A stretch of 64,000 nucleotides of DNA. Source: Myxococcales bacterium. Its GTDB lineage: Bacteria; Myxococcota_A; Polyangia; Nannocystales; Nannocystaceae. Below, piece by piece: positions 1 through 8,493 of this stretch. Position 1 is the first letter of the stretch; each line of letters starts with the position of its first letter. A program made the translations under genes and the position numbers. The stretch is from NCBI GenBank assembly GCA_020633315.1, contig JACKDV010000001.1, forward strand, positions 682,001-746,000, in the 5' to 3' direction. Under the pieces are notes generated by a model, which saw nothing but the letters and a program-made list of their open reading frames with translations, did not search any database and was not told the DNA's origin.

Positions 1-3000
1 AGCGATGCGCTGGTGGCCGCGGCCGGGGGCGACAAGCTCCAGAGCGACGTGGATCGCCGACTGGCCCTGATGGTGTGGGCGGCTCGCATCCAGCACGGGG
101 CGGGCGAGCCGGGGCGCGCCGTGGAGATCCTGCGGGCGGCGCTCGAGCTCTCGCCCGAGCACGAGCCCACGCTCACCCTGCTCGACACCTGCCTGCAGCA
201 GCTCGGCTTCCACGAGGAGCTGCGCGAGGTGCTGGTGGTGCGGGCGCGGGTGGCCAACGAGGACGCCGAGCGCCTGGAGCTGATGCGTCGCCTCGCCACC
301 CTGCTCGAGGACGTGCTCGCGCGCAGCGAGGAGGCCGAGGTCGCGTGGCGCGAGCTGCTCGACATCGAGCCCTCCGATCGCGAGGCGCTGCAGCGGCTGG
401 CGCGGGCCTACGAGAACCGCGGGGCGGTGCACGAGCTCATCGAGGTGCTGCGGCGCCAGGTGGAGACCAGCGAGGATCCGCAGGAGCGTCGCGACCTGCG
501 GATGAAGCTCGCCGATCTGCACCGCGAGGCCCGGGAGGACCGCGCGGCCGAGATCGACGTGCTGCGCGAGCTGCTGATCGAGGCCGAGGGCGACACCGAG
601 GCCCTGGCCGCGCTGTCCGAGGCCCTGGTGGCCGAGGAGCGCGACGGCGAGGCCACCGAGGTGCTGGCCGAGCGGGCGCGGCTCACCGAGGAGCCCTACG
701 AGCGGGCCCTGCTGGTGCTGAGCGCGGCGCGGCTGTTCGTGGGCCCGCTTGAGGACGTGCCCAGCGCGCTCGAGCGCTACGAGGAGGTGCTCTCCATCGT
801 GCCGGGGCAGGAGGGCGCGCTCGAGGATCTGGTCAAGCTGGCCCAGACCGAGGACCACTTCGAGGCGGCGAGCAACCTGGTGATGCCGCAGCTCGACGCC
901 GCGGGTTACTTCGCCGACCTGGCCACCGTGCTCGCTTCGCGGGCCCAGCTCACCCAGGACCCCGAGGACAAGGCCCAGTCGCTGCGGCGGCTGGCCCAGG
1001 TGAGGCTCGAGCGGCTCGAGGATCCGGCGGGAGCGCTGGCTTCGCTGGGCACCCTGGTCGACGTGGTGGAGCCGGCCGAGCTGCCCGAGGTGCTCGAGGC
1101 GGCGGGGCGGCTCGCGGTCCAGCTCGGCGGGGCCAACGAGCACGTCGACGAGCTGGCCGGTCGCGCAGCGCAGCCCGATCGCGATCCCGAGGCCCGCGTG
1201 GTGCTGGCCTCGCAGGCGGCTCGGCTCGCCGAGGACATCCTGGGCGACAACGAGCGCGCGCTGGCGCTGTTGCTGCCGCTGCTCGACGAGGCGCTGGCCA
1301 CCGCGGTGATCTGCGCCGAGATCGAGCGCCTGGGCCGAGCCGTGGGCAACGGCGAGGCGATCGAGCGAGGGCTCCGCGAGGCGGTGCGCCTGGCCGAGGA
1401 CGACGGCGAGCGGGCGGCGCTGATGGTGCGTCACGGCGAGGCCCAGCTCGCGCTCGGCGACCGCAGCGGGGCGCTCGAGTCGTACCGCGACGCCTTCGAG
1501 CAGGGCGCGGGCGCGGCCGCGATCGCCGGGCTCGAGCAGGTGCTCGCGAGCACCGAGGGCCCGGCCCCCGATGCGCTGCTCGACGCTCTCGATGCCGCCT
1601 ACGTGGCCACCGAGAATCGGGCCGGGCAGGCGCGGGTGGTGGTGCATCGCCTACAGCAGGCCGAGGAGGGCTCGCGCCTGTCGCTGCTCGAGCAGCTCGG
1701 CTCGCTCTACGACGCGGGCGGCGGCACGCCGCCGCAGGCCCTCGAGGCCTGGGGCGCGCTGCTGGCCGTCGATCCCGAGTCGGCGACCGGGCTCGAGCGG
1801 GTGCTGGCGCTGGGGCGCGAGCAGGGGCTGCTGGCCCAGGCGGTGGAGCTGATGCTCGCTGCGATCGAGGCCGGCCGGGCCGAGGGGCGCCTCACCGCGC
1901 CGCTGGCCCTGCAGACCGCCACCGTGCTGCTGCGCGAGCTCGGCGACGGCGGGCGGGCGCTGGTGGTGCTCGACGCGGTGCTCGAGGACAACGCCGAGCA
2001 TCCCGAGGCGCTCGAGCGTCGGGTGGAGGCGGCGCGGGCCGTGGGCGACGCCCCGGTGCTGCACGACGCGCTCACCCGCCTCGCCGCGGTGCAGCCCGGC
2101 CCCGATGCCGCGGCCGCGCTGTGGTACGAGGCGGCCGGGGTGGCCGAGACCGCGCTGGTCGACCTCGCGGTGGCCGTCGCCGACCTCGAGCAGGTCATCT
2201 CGCTCGACGAGGGGCACGCCGACGGCTGGGGCAAGCTGCTGGCGCTGCTCTCGGCCACCGGCGATCACGAGCGGCTCGCCGACGCGCTGTCGCGGCGGGC
2301 CCTCATCGTGGAGGACTCGGACGAGCGCCGAGAGCTGCGTCATCGCCTGGCCACCGTGCTGGTCGAGGCCCTCGATCGGCCCGACGACGCCATCACCACC
2401 TACCAGGACATGGTGGCCGACAAGCCCGACGATCTGGTGGCCCTGCGCGAGCTCGAGGCGCTGCTGCGTCGGCTCGAGCGCTGGGACGACGTGCGGGACA
2501 CCCTCGAGCGTCGCCTCGAGGTGGCGCTCGAGGCCGCCGACCGCGTGACGGTGCTGATGGATCTGGCCGAGGTGGCCGAGCAGCGGCTGGGCGACACCGG
2601 CGAGGCGATCGAGCGCCTGCAGCAGGTGCTGCTGGAGCAGGCCGGTCACCCGGCGGCCGAGGACGCGCTGGATCGCCTGCTGAGCGCCGAGGAGCGCTAC
2701 GTCGATCTGTCGGAGCTGCTGCAGGCCCGCATGGATCGGGCGCGCGAGAGCGGCGACGCGGATCGCTACCGCCTGGTGGCCTCGCGCCTGGCCGCGCTGC
2801 TGGCCGAGAAGCTCGACGACAGCGAGCGCGCCGAGTCGATCCTCCAGCAGCTCCTCGAGCTCGACCCGGCCTACGTGCCAGCGCTGCTGGCCCTGGCCTC
2901 CGTCTACGACGCCCGCGGCGACGACGACGGCATGCGGGAGATCCTCGAGCGGGCGGCGGCCCTCGACCCCCAGGGATCCGAGGGCGCGGCGCTGCAGCTT

Positions 3001-3777
3001 CGCCTCGCCGAGCTGGCCATCGACGATCCGGCGCGACGTCGTCAGCACCTCGAGCGGGCCTACGGCCTGGCGCCCGCCGAGGACCGCGTGGTCGAGGCGC
3101 TGACGGAGCTGTCGCGCTCCGAGGAGCGCTGGGATCAGGTGGCCCAGCTCCTCGAGGGCAAGGCCGAGCGCGAGGCCGAGCCCGCGGCCCGGCGCGCGCT
3201 CAAGCTCGAGCGCGTGGACCTGCTGATGAGCCAGCTCCACGAGATCGATGCGGCGCTGGTGGTGCTCTATGGCCTCTACGAGGAGGATCAGGAGGACGTG
3301 GAGATCAACCGTCGCGTGGCCGATGGCCTGTTCATGGCCGATCGCTTCGACGAGGCCAAGGGCATCTACGCATGGCTCGTCGAGGTCACTCGCCGGGGCA
3401 AGCGCGACAAGATCCTGGGGCACTACCTCACCCGCCTGGCTCGGATCGGCCTGCGGGAGGGCGATGCCGCCGGGGCTCGCGAGCAGTTGCTCGAGGCCTA
3501 CCGCATCGACACCACCAACGTGGAGACGCTGGTGACATTGGGCGGCCTGCACGAGCAGAACCAGGCGTGGAAGGACGCGCTCAAGATCTACCGCACCATG
3601 CTCCTGCAGAACGCGGATCGATCCGGCCTGCTGCGTCGCGGCGACATCTACGCCAACCTGGCGCGGGCCCACCTCGCGCTGAACGAGGCGCCCAAGGCCA
3701 AGGCGATGCTGCGGCGCGGGCTCGAGGAGGACCCCGAGCACCCCGATCTCGCGGCCCAGCTCGAGGCGCTGGGGTAG
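1..3777 (+). CDS. Giant TPR-repeat protein, 5'-truncated
   Basis: The frame is open from the first base and ends with TAG at 3775-3777, so the true start lies upstream; the GTG at 13 is only the first internal start-like codon. More than 1,250 residues are built almost wholly from helical Ala/Leu/Glu/Arg-rich repeats of TPR character, with recurring 'ALxxWxxLLxxDP' and 'AxxxYxxxLxxxP' patterns. The last repeats (about residues 1100-1255) are the most canonical. No catalytic motif or membrane segment is visible, so it is probably a scaffold or assembly factor; its partner is unknown. A long hairpin follows the stop. Confidence is high for a real TPR gene and nil for a specific function. Confidence 0.9.
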   Translation, partial: SDALVAAAGGDKLQSDVDRRLALMVWAARIQHGAGEPGRAVEILRAALELSPEHEPTLTLLDTCLQQLGFHEELREVLVVRARVANEDAERLELMRRLATLLEDVLARSEEAEVAWRELLDIEPSDREALQRLARAYENRGAVHELIEVLRRQVETSEDPQERRDLRMKLADLHREAREDRAAEIDVLRELLIEAEGDTEALAALSEALVAEERDGEATEVLAERARLTEEPYERALLVLSAARLFVGPLEDVPSALERYEEVLSIVPGQEGALEDLVKLAQTEDHFEAASNLVMPQLDAAGYFADLATVLASRAQLTQDPEDKAQSLRRLAQVRLERLEDPAGALASLGTLVDVVEPAELPEVLEAAGRLAVQLGGANEHVDELAGRAAQPDRDPEARVVLASQAARLAEDILGDNERALALLLPLLDEALATAVICAEIERLGRAVGNGEAIERGLREAVRLAEDDGERAALMVRHGEAQLALGDRSGALESYRDAFEQGAGAAAIAGLEQVLASTEGPAPDALLDALDAAYVATENRAGQARVVVHRLQQAEEGSRLSLLEQLGSLYDAGGGTPPQALEAWGALLAVDPESATGLERVLALGREQGLLAQAVELMLAAIEAGRAEGRLTAPLALQTATVLLRELGDGGRALVVLDAVLEDNAEHPEALERRVEAARAVGDAPVLHDALTRLAAVQPGPDAAAALWYEAAGVAETALVDLAVAVADLEQVISLDEGHADGWGKLLALLSATGDHERLADALSRRALIVEDSDERRELRHRLATVLVEALDRPDDAITTYQDMVADKPDDLVALRELEALLRRLERWDDVRDTLERRLEVALEAADRVTVLMDLAEVAEQRLGDTGEAIERLQQVLLEQAGHPAAEDALDRLLSAEERYVDLSELLQARMDRARESGDADRYRLVASRLAALLAEKLDDSERAESILQQLLELDPAYVPALLALASVYDARGDDDGMREILERAAALDPQGSEGAALQLRLAELAIDDPARRRQHLERAYGLAPAEDRVVEALTELSRSEERWDQVAQLLEGKAEREAEPAARRALKLERVDLLMSQLHEIDAALVVLYGLYEEDQEDVEINRRVADGLFMADRFDEAKGIYAWLVEVTRRGKRDKILGHYLTRLARIGLREGDAAGAREQLLEAYRIDTTNVETLVTLGGLHEQNQAWKDALKIYRTMLLQNADRSGLLRRGDIYANLARAHLALNEAPKAKAMLRRGLEEDPEHPDLAAQLEALG

Positions 3778-3806
3778 GGGGCTCGTCCCCCGTTTCCTCG
3801 GCATCG

Positions 3807-3839
3807 GCGAGGCGCCGCTCCACGGAGCAGGCGCCTCGC
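3807..3839 (+). terminator. Hairpin terminator after TPR gene
   Basis: Perfect 10-bp inverted repeat GCGAGGCGCC / GGCGCCTCGC (3807-3816 and 3830-3839). The loop itself can fold (GCTC-CACG-GAGC). It sits 30 bases after the stop codon. No T-run follows, as is common in very GC-rich genomes. Confidence 0.6.
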
Positions 3840-3857
3840 TGCGTTCGAAAGTCCCGC

Positions 3858-3885
3858 TGGACACCCGATCCTCGGGTGCTATCAA
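3858..3885 (+). promoter_or_regulatory. Sigma-70-type promoter for the tRNA-Cys/tRNA-Gln leader
   Basis: TGGACA at 3858-3863 matches 5 of 6 bases of the -35 consensus. After a 16-base spacer comes TATCAA at 3880-3885 (4 of 6), preceded by TG at 3877-3878 as in extended -10 elements. Transcription would start near 3892, about 245 bases before tRNA-Cys. It is the only good promoter-like match I found between the TPR gene and the tRNAs. Confidence 0.5.
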
Positions 3886-3894
3886 CAGTGGGCA

Positions 3895-4002
3895 ATGGAG
3901 TCGCGCTCCGAGCTCGTCACCGTGATCACCGAGGGGGCCTCCCTCGGCGTGGTGGCGCTCGTCGTCCAGCCGCGGCCCCAATGTCAGTGTAGCTGCCCGT
4001 AG
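3895..4002 (+). CDS. Candidate Cys-rich leader peptide (35 aa)
   Basis: A short ATG-to-TAG frame beginning just after the predicted transcription start. It has a short hydrophobic stretch (SLGVVALVV) and ends with three alternating cysteines (CQCSCP). No clear Shine-Dalgarno precedes it; the ATG would be almost leaderless if the promoter at 3858-3885 is right. Eight bases after its stop begins a perfect 10-bp stem-loop, and the next gene is tRNA-Cys. The arrangement recalls leader-peptide attenuation, but a chance frame is quite possible in DNA of this composition. Confidence 0.25.
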   Translation: MESRSELVTVITEGASLGVVALVVQPRPQCQCSCP

Positions 4003-4010
4003 CCGCGCCC

Positions 4011-4056
4011 GTGGGGTCCACGAAGGCGCGGCCGCGACCTCGTGCATGGACCCCAC
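4011..4056 (+). other. Strong stem-loop upstream of tRNA-Cys
   Basis: GTGGGGTCCA (4011-4020) pairs perfectly with TGGACCCCAC (4047-4056). The enclosed bases 4021-4042 can form a second stem (8 of 10 positions paired). It stands between the short Cys-rich frame and the tRNA genes and may be an attenuator, a processing signal or a terminator. The remaining bases between 3838 and 4137 show nothing else I recognise. Confidence 0.5.
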
Positions 4057-4137
4057 TCGTCGTCGTGTCGTCGTCGATGCGAGGCGCGCCCTCGAGGGTG
4101 TGGCTCGGACGGCTCGTCGTGCCGACGAAGCAAGCGC

Positions 4138-4213
4138 GCCGCGGTAGCTCAATGGCTGGGCATTCGGTTGCAACCCGAAACGAATGCAGGTTCGAATCCT
4201 GTCCGCGGCTCCA
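4138..4213 (+). tRNA. tRNA-Cys (anticodon GCA)
   Basis: Complete cloverleaf. The acceptor stem GCCGCGG/CCGCGGC carries discriminator T, as expected for Cys, with CCA encoded at 4211-4213. Anticodon stem TTCGG/CCGAA holds loop TTGCAAC, giving anticodon GCA. The T-arm contains GGTTCGAATCC. tRNA-Gln follows one base later, so the two are almost certainly cotranscribed. Confidence 0.97.
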
Positions 4214-4214
4214 C

Positions 4215-4286
4215 TCGGGAGTGGTCCAACGGTGAGGGCACCCGGCTTTGATCCGGGCGATCGAGGTTCGATTCCTCGCTCCCGAG
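4215..4286 (+). tRNA. tRNA-Gln (anticodon TTG)
   Basis: Acceptor stem TCGGGAG/CTCCCGA with the U1-A72 pair and discriminator G typical of tRNA-Gln. Anticodon stem CCCGG/CCGGG holds loop CTTTGAT, giving anticodon TTG. The 3' CCA is not encoded (CCC follows), unlike the neighbouring tRNA-Cys, so it must be added by the nucleotidyltransferase at 12637. Confidence 0.96.
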
Positions 4287-4387
4287 CCCCGGAAGAGGGC
4301 TCGACCGCAGATCCCACCGAGACCCGCCGGGTCGAGGGGCTGCACGGCAACAGCCTGACGAAACGGGTTGCTGAACCTGACGGTATC

Positions 4388-5749
4388 TCAGCCGTCGAAG
4401 GAGCCGGGCTCGAGGTCGAAGCGCTGCAGCCAGCGGTGGATCTGGTAGGGGTCGCGCCCCATCGCTCGCGCCACCGCGTCGGGATCGCCGTCGTTGTCGG
4501 CCAGGGCCTTCATCAGCTCGTCGCGCAGGCGACGGACGTCGTCGGGGTTCTCGGGCAGGCCGTCGTCCTGGTCGAGGATCTCGGCCAGCGCATCGGCGGT
4601 GATCGTCCCGTCGCCGCTGGCGAGCAGGCTGGCCGTGGTCAGGGTCTGGCGGAGCTGCCGGATGTTGAACGGCCACGCCCGGCTGAGCATGCGGCGGAAG
4701 GCGTTGGAGGTGATGCGCACCGATCGACCCTCCCGCTGCAGGTCGCGGACGATCGAGCGGGTGAGCAGGCCGAGGTCCTCGCGACGGGCCCGCAGCGGGG
4801 GCAGCTCGGCCACGAAGCCGGCCAGGCGCGAGTAGAGGTCGGCGCGGAAGCGGCCGCTCTCCACCATGCGGCTGAGGTCGTGGAGCGTGGCGCAGATGAG
4901 GCGCACGTCGAAGCTGCGGGCGTCCACCTCGCCCACCCGCGCCGCGCGGCCCTCGGTGAGCGCGGACAGCAGCTTGCCCTGCACCACCGGGGACAGCTCG
5001 CCGAGCTCCTCGAGCATCAGGGTACCGTCGTTGGCCTTCTCGAACAGGCCGGGAGCCCCCGCGCCGCCGAACAGCACCTCCTCCACGCGGTCGTCCGACA
5101 GCGCCCCGAGGTTGGCCACCACGAACGGCCCCCGGCGCTCGCTCACCTGGTGGATGGCGCGCGCGAGGTACTGCTTGCCGGTGCCGGTCTCGCCCCGCAG
5201 CACGATGGGGATCGTGGCGTGGGCCAGGCGATACAGGGTGCGGTGGATGTGGTGCAGGTGCGGGCTGCAGGTGCCGGTGGGATCGAGCTGCGAGAGCTTG
5301 TGGGCCCGGAGCTTGCGCAGGCCCACCTCGCGCACCGTCCAGAACGAGCGGCCGATCTCGAAGACGTCGGCGGGGCGCAGGTAGATCTCGTCTTGGATCC
5401 GCTCGCCGTTGACCAGGGTGCCGTTGCGGCTGCCCAGGTCGCGCAGGGAGAAGCGCAGCCCCGATCCGAGCTCGCTCACCCGCAGCTCGGCATGGTTGCC
5501 GCTGACCCAGCCAAAGGGGATCCCCACCCGCAGTCGGTTGCCGTCCTCGGACACGTGCAGGCCCTCGGGGCTCTCGTGGCGCCCGAAGGTGATCGCACGC
5601 GATCCCTCGAGCGGCAGCACCCGGCCCGCGGAGGAGAACTTGTCCTCGGGAGAGCCGATGCAGATGAGCCACGCCCACCGTCCTGCGGTGGGCTCCTCGG
5701 AGGGCTCGTCCTCTACGAGCGTATCGGTGAGCGAGTGTTCCTTGGTCAT
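4388..5749 (-). CDS. FHA-domain AAA+ regulator (sigma-54-activator-like, lacks GAFTGA)
   Basis: 453 residues. The N-terminal FHA domain (about 45-140) has the phosphothreonine-binding signatures FGRHES, SGNHAEL and DLGSRNGTLVNG. An AAA+ domain of the sigma-54-activator family follows (about 165-390): Walker A GETGTGK at 186-192, a Walker B-like GTLMLEELGEL at 242-252 in which the usual LDE is LEE, and FRADLYSRL carrying the arginine finger. A Fis-like helix-turn-helix closes the protein (about 410-453). Where activators carry the sigma-54-contacting GAFTGA loop, this one reads GGAGAPGLFEKA (228-239), so it may regulate without sigma-54 or need a partner. FHA input suggests control by a Ser/Thr kinase. 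ATG start at 5749. Confidence 0.88.
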   Translation of the reverse strand: MTKEHSLTDTLVEDEPSEEPTAGRWAWLICIGSPEDKFSSAGRVLPLEGSRAITFGRHESPEGLHVSEDGNRLRVGIPFGWVSGNHAELRVSELGSGLRFSLRDLGSRNGTLVNGERIQDEIYLRPADVFEIGRSFWTVREVGLRKLRAHKLSQLDPTGTCSPHLHHIHRTLYRLAHATIPIVLRGETGTGKQYLARAIHQVSERRGPFVVANLGALSDDRVEEVLFGGAGAPGLFEKANDGTLMLEELGELSPVVQGKLLSALTEGRAARVGEVDARSFDVRLICATLHDLSRMVESGRFRADLYSRLAGFVAELPPLRARREDLGLLTRSIVRDLQREGRSVRITSNAFRRMLSRAWPFNIRQLRQTLTTASLLASGDGTITADALAEILDQDDGLPENPDDVRRLRDELMKALADNDGDPDAVARAMGRDPYQIHRWLQRFDLEPGSFDG

Positions 5750-5992
5750 CGGGCGCGGGCGGGGGCGGGGCGGGCCGGCGCCCTCGCTCGGAGCTCGAGC
5801 CGGCGACCGGGGGCGGCCTCGAGCCGCACCCCTTCATGCTAATGAGGAGGCGCTTTCCCGGTCAACGGCTTCGGCGCCGGGGAACACCCCAACGAGCCAT
5901 CGGCGCAGCCCGTCGTGGGCTCGGCCGCGGGCTCGGCCTGCGGGTGGGCAGGTGTGCGTTCGACCAGGGGACGGCCTCGGGGGCCGGTGTGG

Positions 5993-6757
5993 CTACTGCT
6001 TGACGCAGTCCTCGTCGATCGAGTTGTTGCAGTTGTCGTCGTAGCCGTTGCAGATCTCGGGCCCCGGCTGGACGTTCTGCACGCAGCGAATCTGGCCGCT
6101 CACGCAGGTGTTGGTGCCCGCGTTGCACACCCCCGCCTTGCCGGTGGTGCAGGCCTGCTCGGCGGCCGGTACCGACTCCTCGTCGATCTCGCCGTCGCAG
6201 TCGTTGTCGAGGCCGTCGCAGCTCTCGGTCTGCGGCTGCACGATGGGGGCGTCGCACTCCGAGCTCGTGCCGTCGGACGAGCAGTGCCACTTGCCCTGCG
6301 TGCGGCACACGCCCTTGGCGTTGGCGAACTCGCACAGCGCCCCGTCGCGCTCGAAGCCGTTGTCGACGATGCCGTCGCAGTCGTCGTCGAGGTTGTTGCA
6401 CAGCTCGGCCGTGGGCACGACCTCTTGGCGGCACTCGCCGAGGGTCCCGTCGTCCTTGCAGGTGCGGCGCCCCGCGGCACAAACCCCACGGCCCAGCGAG
6501 CCATCGGGCCCGGTGTAGCAGTCCTCCTCGATCCCCGGTCGGCACTCGGTGCCGCCCTCGGAGCGGCGGCGCTTCTCCAGCATCTGGTCGGAGGTGGCGC
6601 ATCCGAGCCCGACCCCGATGCCGACGGCCAGACCGACGCCCAGCCCCCACGGCAGGGCGGGCCAGGAATGGCCGCCAGGGGCCTTGGGAGCGGGGGAGGG
6701 ACGATGAACGGTCGTATGCAGTCGCTCGCGATCGGCTGCCATGGCCAGAGCATACAC
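5993..6757 (-). CDS. MopE-like Asp/Cys-rich surface protein
   Basis: 254 residues. After a basic, Pro-rich start comes a hydrophobic Gly/Val-rich segment ending in GLGCAT, which could be a lipoprotein or signal segment. The rest is Cys-rich with three repeats of the MopE putative metal-binding type: CNNLDDDCDG, CDGLDNDCDG and CNGYDDNCNN, each followed by an I/V-D-E/N acidic stretch. Such repeats are common in secreted myxobacterial proteins and are thought to bind metal ions. The start at 6757 is preferred over ATG 6742 because AGGGGG lies just upstream on this strand. It is divergent from the LapA-like gene across 24 bases. Confidence 0.75.
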   Translation of the reverse strand: MYALAMAADRERLHTTVHRPSPAPKAPGGHSWPALPWGLGVGLAVGIGVGLGCATSDQMLEKRRRSEGGTECRPGIEEDCYTGPDGSLGRGVCAAGRRTCKDDGTLGECRQEVVPTAELCNNLDDDCDGIVDNGFERDGALCEFANAKGVCRTQGKWHCSSDGTSSECDAPIVQPQTESCDGLDNDCDGEIDEESVPAAEQACTTGKAGVCNAGTNTCVSGQIRCVQNVQPGPEICNGYDDNCNNSIDEDCVKQ

Positions 6758-6781
6758 CCCCTGCTATGGTCGCCGCACCCG

Positions 6782-7303
6782 GTGTCCCTGCTCGGCAAGG
6801 TCTACCTCGGCGTCAGCCTGGCGCTGCTCATCATCGGGGTGGTCTGGGCCTCGAATACGCTGCAATCCAACGCGGCGTGGGTCGAGATCGTCCTCGCGGT
6901 GCCACGGCTCGATCTCATCGAGCCGCTGCCGAGGGTGCGCTACGAGGTCAATCTCGCGGTGCTGCTCGGTGGTTGGGTGGTCGCGGTGGCGCTGCTGGCC
7001 GTCACGGCGATTCGGGCGCCCTTCCGCATCCGCGGGGCCGCCCTGATGCAACGCCGGGTCCGCGAGCTGGAGCGAGAGGTGCTCGAGCTGCGCACGCTGC
7101 CGCTGCGCCAGCAGGAAGAGGACGAGATCCTGGCCGCGGAGGCCCACATCGAGACGGTCACCAAGAAGGTGATGACCGAGAAGCTCCACCGTGAGCAGGC
7201 GCAGGCCAAGCGCGGCGGCGGCGGAGAGGATCGCGGGCCGCGGGACCTCGACCTCGACCTCGATCTCGGCCCGGGCCCCGGGGCGGGAGGCAGCGGCGCG
7301 TGA
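6782..7303 (+). CDS. LapA-like (DUF1049) inner-membrane protein
   Basis: 173 residues from GTG 6782. There are two membrane helices (LGVSLALLIIGVVWA near residue 8 and LAVLLGGWVVAVALLAVTA near residue 60), then a charged coiled coil and an Asp/Gly-rich tail ending in four LD repeats. This layout is that of LapA, a small envelope protein acting with LapB on LPS assembly. The stop overlaps the start of the next gene by four bases (GTGA), and that gene encodes a LapB-like protein, which is the best support for the call. It is longer than the usual LapA because of its C-terminal extension. Confidence 0.65.
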   Translation: MSLLGKVYLGVSLALLIIGVVWASNTLQSNAAWVEIVLAVPRLDLIEPLPRVRYEVNLAVLLGGWVVAVALLAVTAIRAPFRIRGAALMQRRVRELEREVLELRTLPLRQQEEDEILAAEAHIETVTKKVMTEKLHREQAQAKRGGGGEDRGPRDLDLDLDLGPGPGAGGSGA

Positions 7304-8481
7304 CGATCCTGCTGCTGGCCCTGTTGTGCCTCGCGGCCGGCTTCGCCGGGGGCTGGTGGTACGTGGCCCCGCGCCGCCAGGTGACCGAGGCCCTCGTCCG
7401 TCGCAGCCGCACGCTCTACGAGCTGGCCGAGGGCGACGTGGACAACGTGGCCCACGAGCTCGAGCGCGTGGCCGAGGTGGAGCCGGGCGACTCCACCGTG
7501 TTCCTGGCCCTGGCCGCCCTCGATCGCCGTCGCGGTCGGATCGAGCGGGCCAAGGCGATCCACCGCACGGTGCTGGCCTCGGCCACGCTGCCCGCCGAGC
7601 AGCGGGTGGCGGCGCTGGTGGGCCTGGGCCGCGACCTGCTGGCGCAGGGCAACGAGCGTGCTGCGGTGGGGGCCCTGGTGCGGGCGATCAGCCTGGCGCC
7701 GCGCTCGGTGGCCACGCTCGAGTCGCTGGCCAAGGCGCTCGAGCAGGCGGGCGCCTGGGAGCGGGCGGCCGCGGCCTGGGAGCGCCACGAGAAGCTGGTG
7801 GAGGGCCGACGGCGGCGCGAGAGCAAGGTCGGTCGCGGGCACGCGCTGGCCGGGCAGGCGGGCGTGGCCATGGTCGAGGGCGATCATCGCAAGGCTCGCA
7901 AGCTGGTCGAGCGCGCGGTGGAGCTGGCCCCCGACAGCAGCCACGTGTGGACGGCCAAGGCCCGCGTGGAATCGGCGGCCGGCGATCCCGAGCTGGCGAT
8001 GGAGGCGTGGCAGCACGCGTGGGAGATGCTCCCCGCCGCGGCCCACATCGTGGTGCCCGAGGCCTGGCACTGGGCCAGCGAGGAGTCGCTGGTGGCCGAC
8101 CTGGTCGAGCGCATGCTGGCCTCGCTGCGGACCGCTCGCTCCCCGGAGCTGATCGTGGCCGTGGCCCCGCTGGTGGCCCGGCAGCACCCCGAGCAGGCCG
8201 CGGCCGCGCTCGAGCGGGTGGCCGAGGCCAGCACCGCGGCTCGCCTGCAGCTGGTGCGGCTGCGGCTGCTGCGAGGCCAGCGAGACGCGGCGCGCGAGGC
8301 CGCGATGGGCGAGCCCGCGGCGCCACGGCTGTCGTGCCGGCGCTGCGGGGTGAAGATGGAGCGCTTCCGCTTCCGCTGCCAGGCCTGCGGCGCGTGGGAC
8401 AGCGCCTCGGGCGAGGGCCGAAGGGCATCCCCGGGCGCCGCTCGCAGCGAGGTGCGGGCCGCGGCGGCCGACGAGGTCTAG
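7300..8481 (+). CDS. lapB: LapB-like TPR protein with C-terminal rubredoxin-type zinc ribbon
   Basis: 393 residues: an N-terminal membrane anchor (LLLALLCLAAGFAGGWWYV), then about eight TPR units, then a CxxC...CxxC metal-binding ribbon (CRRCGVKMERFRFRCQACG) near residue 345. Anchor, TPR array and rubredoxin-like ribbon in this order are the signature of LapB/YciM, which in Gram-negative bacteria controls LpxC proteolysis and coordinates LPS synthesis. GTG start 7300 overlaps the LapA-like stop. A low-complexity Ala/Arg/Ser tail follows the ribbon. The role here is inferred from family and gene order. Confidence 0.78.
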   Translation: MTILLLALLCLAAGFAGGWWYVAPRRQVTEALVRRSRTLYELAEGDVDNVAHELERVAEVEPGDSTVFLALAALDRRRGRIERAKAIHRTVLASATLPAEQRVAALVGLGRDLLAQGNERAAVGALVRAISLAPRSVATLESLAKALEQAGAWERAAAAWERHEKLVEGRRRRESKVGRGHALAGQAGVAMVEGDHRKARKLVERAVELAPDSSHVWTAKARVESAAGDPELAMEAWQHAWEMLPAAAHIVVPEAWHWASEESLVADLVERMLASLRTARSPELIVAVAPLVARQHPEQAAAALERVAEASTAARLQLVRLRLLRGQRDAAREAAMGEPAAPRLSCRRCGVKMERFRFRCQACGAWDSASGEGRRASPGAARSEVRAAAADEV

Positions 8482-8493
8482 GCGAGGAGGACG

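Noticed and set aside
1651..4350. An 899-codon minus-strand frame running through the TPR gene and the tRNA genes
   Set aside because: It reads through two tRNA genes and a terminator antisense, and its composition is that of an antisense shadow.
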